This document shows positions 60,906 to 64,000 of a stretch of 64,000 bases of DNA, in pieces. The position numbers and the translations under genes were made by a program. The DNA comes from Cloacibacterium caeni (GTDB lineage: Bacteria > Bacteroidota > Bacteroidia > Flavobacteriales > Weeksellaceae): positions 2,495,001-2,559,000 of the forward strand of contig NZ_OU015321.1 of NCBI RefSeq assembly GCF_907163105.1, written 5' to 3'. The stretch's first letter is position 1; each line of letters starts with the position of its first letter. The notes below the pieces were generated by a model that was given only the letters and a program-made list of their open reading frames with translations, did not search any database and had not been told where the DNA came from.

Positions 60906-61058
60906 AAAATTGCAAAACAAGAGGTGAGTTTACAATTTTTGCTGAATAATATTTTTGACAAAAAATATGTAAATAACGGTTTTGTGTATGGTGGACCTTA
61001 CTATTATGCACAGGCTGGTAGAAATTTTATGCTAGGGCTTAATTTTAGGATAAATTAG
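60906..61058 (+). pseudogene. 3' remnant of a second TonB-dependent receptor gene
   Basis: This 153-bp piece matches the 3' end of the receptor gene at 57290-57439. The first 85 bp are identical; after that differences accumulate (for example GATGG to GGTGG, and an altered end, GLNFRIN instead of GLNVKL). It starts at the right end of the IS3 element and stops at TAG. It is a truncated paralogue, not a gene. Confidence 0.88.
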
Positions 61059-61267
61059 TGATTTTTAGTGAATTCCCTGATTTTTCTCAATTTTGTTTAA
61101 AATACTGTTAATCAGCAATTTGTGTTGTCTTATAAATGAGAAAATAAAAATTATTTCAGGTTGGTAATTAATTGAAAATCAATGAATTTTGATTTTTTTT
61201 TGAAAAAAAATTTTTTTATTTTAAATTTTTGTTAATTTTAAGTTATTAATCCTAAAAAAAAATTATT

Positions 61268-62386
61268 ATGAAAAAACTTTTATTTTCTTTCTTATTTTCC
61301 GTTGTTTTTGGCCTATTTAGTTCACAATCAATTGGTCTGATTGGTGACTTTAATTCGTGGTCAGGTGATGTAGTTATGGCTACTACAGATAATGTAAATT
61401 ATACTCTTACTCATACTTTTACTGCAAATGGAGGAGTGAAGTTTAGACAAAATGGCAATTGGACTACGAGCTGGGGGGCAAACGCTTTTCCTAGTGGAAC
61501 AGGTACTCAAAATGGATCAAATATACCAGTTACTCCAGGGACATACAATATCACTTTTAATAGAACAACAGGTGCCTATAATTTCGCATCAACTATTGTT
61601 TCTGATAATATTAGTTTCTATGGAGGGTTTAATAGCAATGCAACTCCAGGTGAATCTCTTTCTACACCAGACGGTATTACTTATTCTAAAACTGATTTTT
61701 ATTTCAATGCTGCTAATGTTAAGTTTTATAAGTCAAATGCTCCAATTACAACATGGGGAGGAACTACTTTCCCTTCTGGTACTGCTGTAGAAAATGGAGG
61801 TGATATTCCTTTGACATCAGGATATTACAATATAACCTTTAACAAAAATACTCTTGCTTATTCATTTCAAGTAGCTCCTGTTACTTTAATTGGAAATGGT
61901 ATTTCTGGTGGTAGTTGGACAACAGATGTGGCTCTTACTTCTACAGACGGAGGTAAAACTTTTACTAAATCTGGATTGCAACTTGTTACAGGAGGAGTTA
62001 AGTTTAGAGTAAATAATGCTTGGGTAACGAGTTGGGGTGGCACAACCTTCCCTTCAGGAACAGGTGCTTTAAATAGTAATAATAATATTCCTACAACTCC
62101 AGGAACCTATGATGTGACTTTTAACCGTTTAACAGGAGAATATGCATTTACAGTCAGTACTTTAGCAACTGGCGAAACTGTTAAGAAATCAAAATCATTC
62201 GTTTCAGAAGGGAAATTGTATACCAATAAACAAGGAAACCTAAGTGTACAAGTAGTAGATTTCTCTGGAAGAGTGATTAAATCTTTTAAAGCTAATTCTA
62301 CAGTTAATGGGATAGAGCTTAATCTTCCGAAAAAAGGAAATTATATTCTTAAACTTAATGATGAGGTCATTAAATTCGCCTATTAA
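61268..62386 (+). CDS. T9SS-secreted protein with three starch-binding-like repeats
   Basis: A 372-residue secreted protein. After a signal peptide (1-20) come three repeats of about 90 residues, at about 21-110, 113-201 and 204-298. Each has a SusE/SusF-like carbohydrate-binding pattern: the motif W-[TS]-[TS]-[WS]-W/G...FPSGT recurs (TTSWGANAFPSGTG, TTWGGTTFPSGTA, TSWGGTTFPSGTG) and each ends in a GxYxxxFN strand. The C-terminal sorting domain (about 308-372) matches that of the protein at 58857. Carbohydrate binding is inferred. Confidence 0.85.
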   Translation: MKKLLFSFLFSVVFGLFSSQSIGLIGDFNSWSGDVVMATTDNVNYTLTHTFTANGGVKFRQNGNWTTSWGANAFPSGTGTQNGSNIPVTPGTYNITFNRTTGAYNFASTIVSDNISFYGGFNSNATPGESLSTPDGITYSKTDFYFNAANVKFYKSNAPITTWGGTTFPSGTAVENGGDIPLTSGYYNITFNKNTLAYSFQVAPVTLIGNGISGGSWTTDVALTSTDGGKTFTKSGLQLVTGGVKFRVNNAWVTSWGGTTFPSGTGALNSNNNIPTTPGTYDVTFNRLTGEYAFTVSTLATGETVKKSKSFVSEGKLYTNKQGNLSVQVVDFSGRVIKSFKANSTVNGIELNLPKKGNYILKLNDEVIKFAY

Positions 62387-62408
62387 TCAAAAGAAAAAAT
62401 GTTTTTAT

Positions 62409-62437
62409 ACAAGGTTGCTTTTTAGCAACCTTTTTTT
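62409..62437 (+). terminator. Terminator after the repeat protein
   Basis: AAGGTTGCTTTTTAGCAACCTT is a perfect stem-loop followed by five T. Confidence 0.88.
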
Positions 62438-62469
62438 GTAACTAAACTCAACAAAAAATATTAAATTTG
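62436..62469 (+). promoter_or_regulatory. Promoter: TTG (-33) and TAAATTTG (-7)
   Basis: TTG at 62436-62438 and TAAATTTG at 62462-62469 are 23 bp apart. The box ends 6 nt before the ATG at 62476. Confidence 0.6.
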
Positions 62470-62475
62470 TGCCAA

Positions 62476-63162
62476 ATGAATTTAGGATTACATCTATACA
62501 ATTATTTGCAAGAAAAAGGAAGTGCAGAACTTCCTAGTTTTGGCGTTTTTACCCTCAAGAAAAAATCGGCTACTTTAGATGAGCAATCCTCTAAAATCTT
62601 GCCACCCACTTATGAAATTTCTTTCCTAGAAAATAAAAATGTTTTCAATGCAGATTTTGCTAAATATATTGTTGAGAAGACAGGCGAAAATTTATTTGTA
62701 GTGCAGTCTCTAATCAAAGAAGAAGTAACTTCTTGGGCAGAAGCATTACAAGCCGAACAAAAAATTACGATAGACGAAATAGGTGAATTTTCATTAGAGG
62801 AGAATGTTATAAAACTTTTAGACCAAAAAAAATACACCAATACACCTAAATTTTTTGGACTAGAAGAAATCAGTTTAGAGCAAATTCAAAACAGTGAAAA
62901 CTCTGAAGACCTACCAGAATCAGACAATCAATACGTTTTTAATAACTCTATTCTTTGGATTTTCCTATTCATTTTACCAGTAGGAGCCATTATTTATTTG
63001 GCGATTAATTATCAAGACCAAATTTTTGGGAAAAAATCTTTTGATGATATTTCAGTGAAAACTTCTACCCATAGAATTCCTGAAAAGCCAAAGGTAAATC
63101 CTATTGTACCGAAAGATTCATTACAAACTTCAAAAACAGATTCATTAAGAATTTCTAAATAA
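62476..63162 (+). CDS. HU-CCDC81-like membrane protein
   Basis: A 228-residue protein starting MNLGLHLYNYL at 62476. The earlier TTG at 62467 overlaps the -7 box. The N-terminal about 120 residues contain two HU-like (CCDC81 bacterial) domains: LPSFGVFTLKKKSATLD and ITIDEIGEFSLEEN are the strand-rich signatures. A transmembrane helix covers about 158-178 (ILWIFLFILPVGAIIYLAI), and a Pro/Ser/Lys-rich tail follows. Related proteins often end in a SPOR domain; none is visible here. It may link the cell envelope to the chromosome or peptidoglycan; the function is unproven. Confidence 0.78.
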   Translation: MNLGLHLYNYLQEKGSAELPSFGVFTLKKKSATLDEQSSKILPPTYEISFLENKNVFNADFAKYIVEKTGENLFVVQSLIKEEVTSWAEALQAEQKITIDEIGEFSLEENVIKLLDQKKYTNTPKFFGLEEISLEQIQNSENSEDLPESDNQYVFNNSILWIFLFILPVGAIIYLAINYQDQIFGKKSFDDISVKTSTHRIPEKPKVNPIVPKDSLQTSKTDSLRISK

Positions 63163-63167
63163 TTTCT

Positions 63168-63683
63168 ATGGAAAAAAATGCGAAAACTCCTGCAGAAACC
63201 AGGACTATTATGACCAATATTGTACTTCCCAATGAAACCAATGCATTAGGAAATATGTTTGGTGGTGAGCTTCTTTCTAGAATGGACAGAGCGGCTGCTA
63301 TTGCTGCACAAAGACATAGTGAATCTACCGTAGTTACCGCTTCTGTAAATCACGTTTCTTTTAAATATCCTATTCCAGAAGGTGGTGTAGTAGTGGTAGA
63401 AGCTAAAGTTTCTAGAGCGTTTTCTACGTCTATGGAAATTTATTGCGATGTGTGGTTAGATAACCCTATCACCAAAGAAAAAATTCATACCAACGAAGGA
63501 ATTTATACTTTCGTAGCGGTAGATAAAAATAACCATCCTGTTGCAATTCCAGAACTTATTCCACAATCTGATGTAGAAAAAGCAAGATTTGATGCAGCGC
63601 TTCGTAGAAAAGAACTTTCTCTGATTCTTTCGGGAAAAATGAAAGCTCAAGATTCTATAGAACTTAAAAAGTTATTTGGTTAG
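63168..63683 (+). CDS. Acyl-CoA thioesterase, hotdog family
   Basis: A 171-residue single-hotdog thioesterase of the YciA/BACH type, hydrolysing acyl-CoA. The family patterns are LPNETNALGNMFGGELLSRMDRAAAI, with the catalytic Asp/Asn region near residues 20-40, and VTASVNHVSFKYPI. It lies 5 bp after the HU-like gene, so the two are cotranscribed. Chain-length preference cannot be predicted. Confidence 0.92.
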   Translation: MEKNAKTPAETRTIMTNIVLPNETNALGNMFGGELLSRMDRAAAIAAQRHSESTVVTASVNHVSFKYPIPEGGVVVVEAKVSRAFSTSMEIYCDVWLDNPITKEKIHTNEGIYTFVAVDKNNHPVAIPELIPQSDVEKARFDAALRRKELSLILSGKMKAQDSIELKKLFG

Positions 63684-63803
63684 ACTATTTATTGTAAAGT
63701 CGCAGAGTCGTTAAGTTGTAAAACTGAAGTTTTAAATATTTTAAGAATTTGGCATTAAGCGATTTTACGGTTTGCAAATCAACAATTTTACCATTTCAAA
63801 AAA

Positions 63804-64000
63804 ATGAAAATTCTCCTTCTTGATAGCAATCATCCATTAATTACAGAACAACTTCTAGCAAAAGGTTTTATTTTGGAAGAAGATTTTACTTCGTCTTATG
63901 ATGAGGTTTTGCAGAAAATCAATCAATATGATGGAATTATCATCAGGAGCAGAATTCCTCTCGACAAAAATTTTCTAGAAAATGCCCAAAATCTCAAATT
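63804..64000 (+). CDS. D-isomer-specific 2-hydroxyacid dehydrogenase, 5' part
   Basis: The first 65 codons run off the window. The N-terminal substrate domain reads MKILLLDSNHPLITEQLLAKGF, then DGIIIRSRIPLDKNFLENAQNLK. This matches the 2-hydroxyacid dehydrogenase family (3-phosphoglycerate dehydrogenase-like), but the NAD-binding part lies outside, so the substrate is undecided. The 120 bp before it hold no gene that I can see. Confidence 0.75.
   Translation, partial: MKILLLDSNHPLITEQLLAKGFILEEDFTSSYDEVLQKINQYDGIIIRSRIPLDKNFLENAQNLK

Larger units (their letters stand above)
59601..60906 (+). mobile_element. IS3-family insertion sequence, different type (about 1306 bp)
   Basis: The ends are TGACCCGTCCTAAAATAAGT at left and, as complement, TGACTAATCCTAAAATAGGT at right (16 of 20 match). 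It differs from the 1352-bp element, although DDE spacing and the frameshift site are the same. No target duplication is visible (GATT on the left, AAAT on the right). The right flank is a TonB receptor remnant. Confidence 0.9.

Noticed and set aside
63684-63803. Small RNA or gene in the 120-bp gap before the last gene
   Set aside because: Only weak short repeats (for example GTCGCAGAGTCG) are visible; there is no start codon with a plausible frame and no terminator.

Overview
The window is AT-rich DNA from a member of the Bacteroidota, class Flavobacteriia, most likely Weeksellaceae (Chryseobacterium/Cloacibacterium-like). The evidence is promoter boxes of the TAnnTTTG type, type IX secretion (T9SS) sorting domains, the bamD-rpoZ-coaBC-DUF4835-recN block, a fused CcoNO oxidase, and many DUFs typical of the phylum. 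Pyruvate formate-lyase and its activase beside a cbb3 oxidase operon suggest a facultative or microaerobic lifestyle. The genus is an inference; there is no rRNA in the window.

Layout. 1-1719: pflB 3' end and pflA. 1720-3071: an IS3-family element. 3093-5575 (minus): DUF4126 membrane protein, rnpA, tcdA-like, tatD-like. 5677-16049 (plus): TetR regulator, bamD, rpoZ, coaBC, DUF4835, recN, a DUF5687 permease and its ABC ATPase, class I fumarase. 16118-18589 (minus): a five-domain sulfur/CoA-disulfide protein. 18875-20398: a small membrane protein and prfA. 20419-21770: a second copy of the same IS3 element in inverted orientation. 21837-25343 (minus): DUF4349 lipoprotein and lon. 25675-36141 (plus): a PpiD-like chaperone, MlaD-like protein, a two-gene Fe-S oxidoreductase, glycosyltransferase, flippase, lipoprotein and serS. 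36210-45827 (minus): a lipoprotein, then the cbb3 operon read ccoI, ccoS, ccoNO, ccoQ, ccoP, ccoG, fixH, safE, with a divergent Crp/Fnr regulator at 45925. 46703-49172: panB, a secreted protein, RluA. 49252-54597 (minus): two different aconitases. 54806-61058: DUF2752 protein, a TPP riboswitch with its TonB receptor, then an insertion-scarred stretch (IS4 element, T9SS protein, a third IS3-type element, and a 153-bp remnant of a second TonB receptor). 61268-64000: a triple-repeat T9SS protein, an HU-like membrane protein, a thioesterase and the start of a 2-hydroxyacid dehydrogenase.

How parts fit. The cbb3 block holds structural subunits, copper delivery (CcoI, SafE), assembly factors (CcoG, FixH, CcoS) and a likely regulator in one place. 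The TPP riboswitch makes the adjacent TonB receptor a thiamine(-derivative) uptake candidate. The most unusual signals are: a dispersed palindromic repeat inside the rnpA coding frame; three IS3-type insertions (two element types) each lying 7-9 bp past a terminator and co-oriented with the upstream gene; the remnant receptor abutting an IS end; and several genes whose start codon lies 4-8 nt after the -7 box (candidate leaderless mRNAs). I did not find a defence island, CRISPR array, prophage or tRNA, and most of the window is ordinary core genome.
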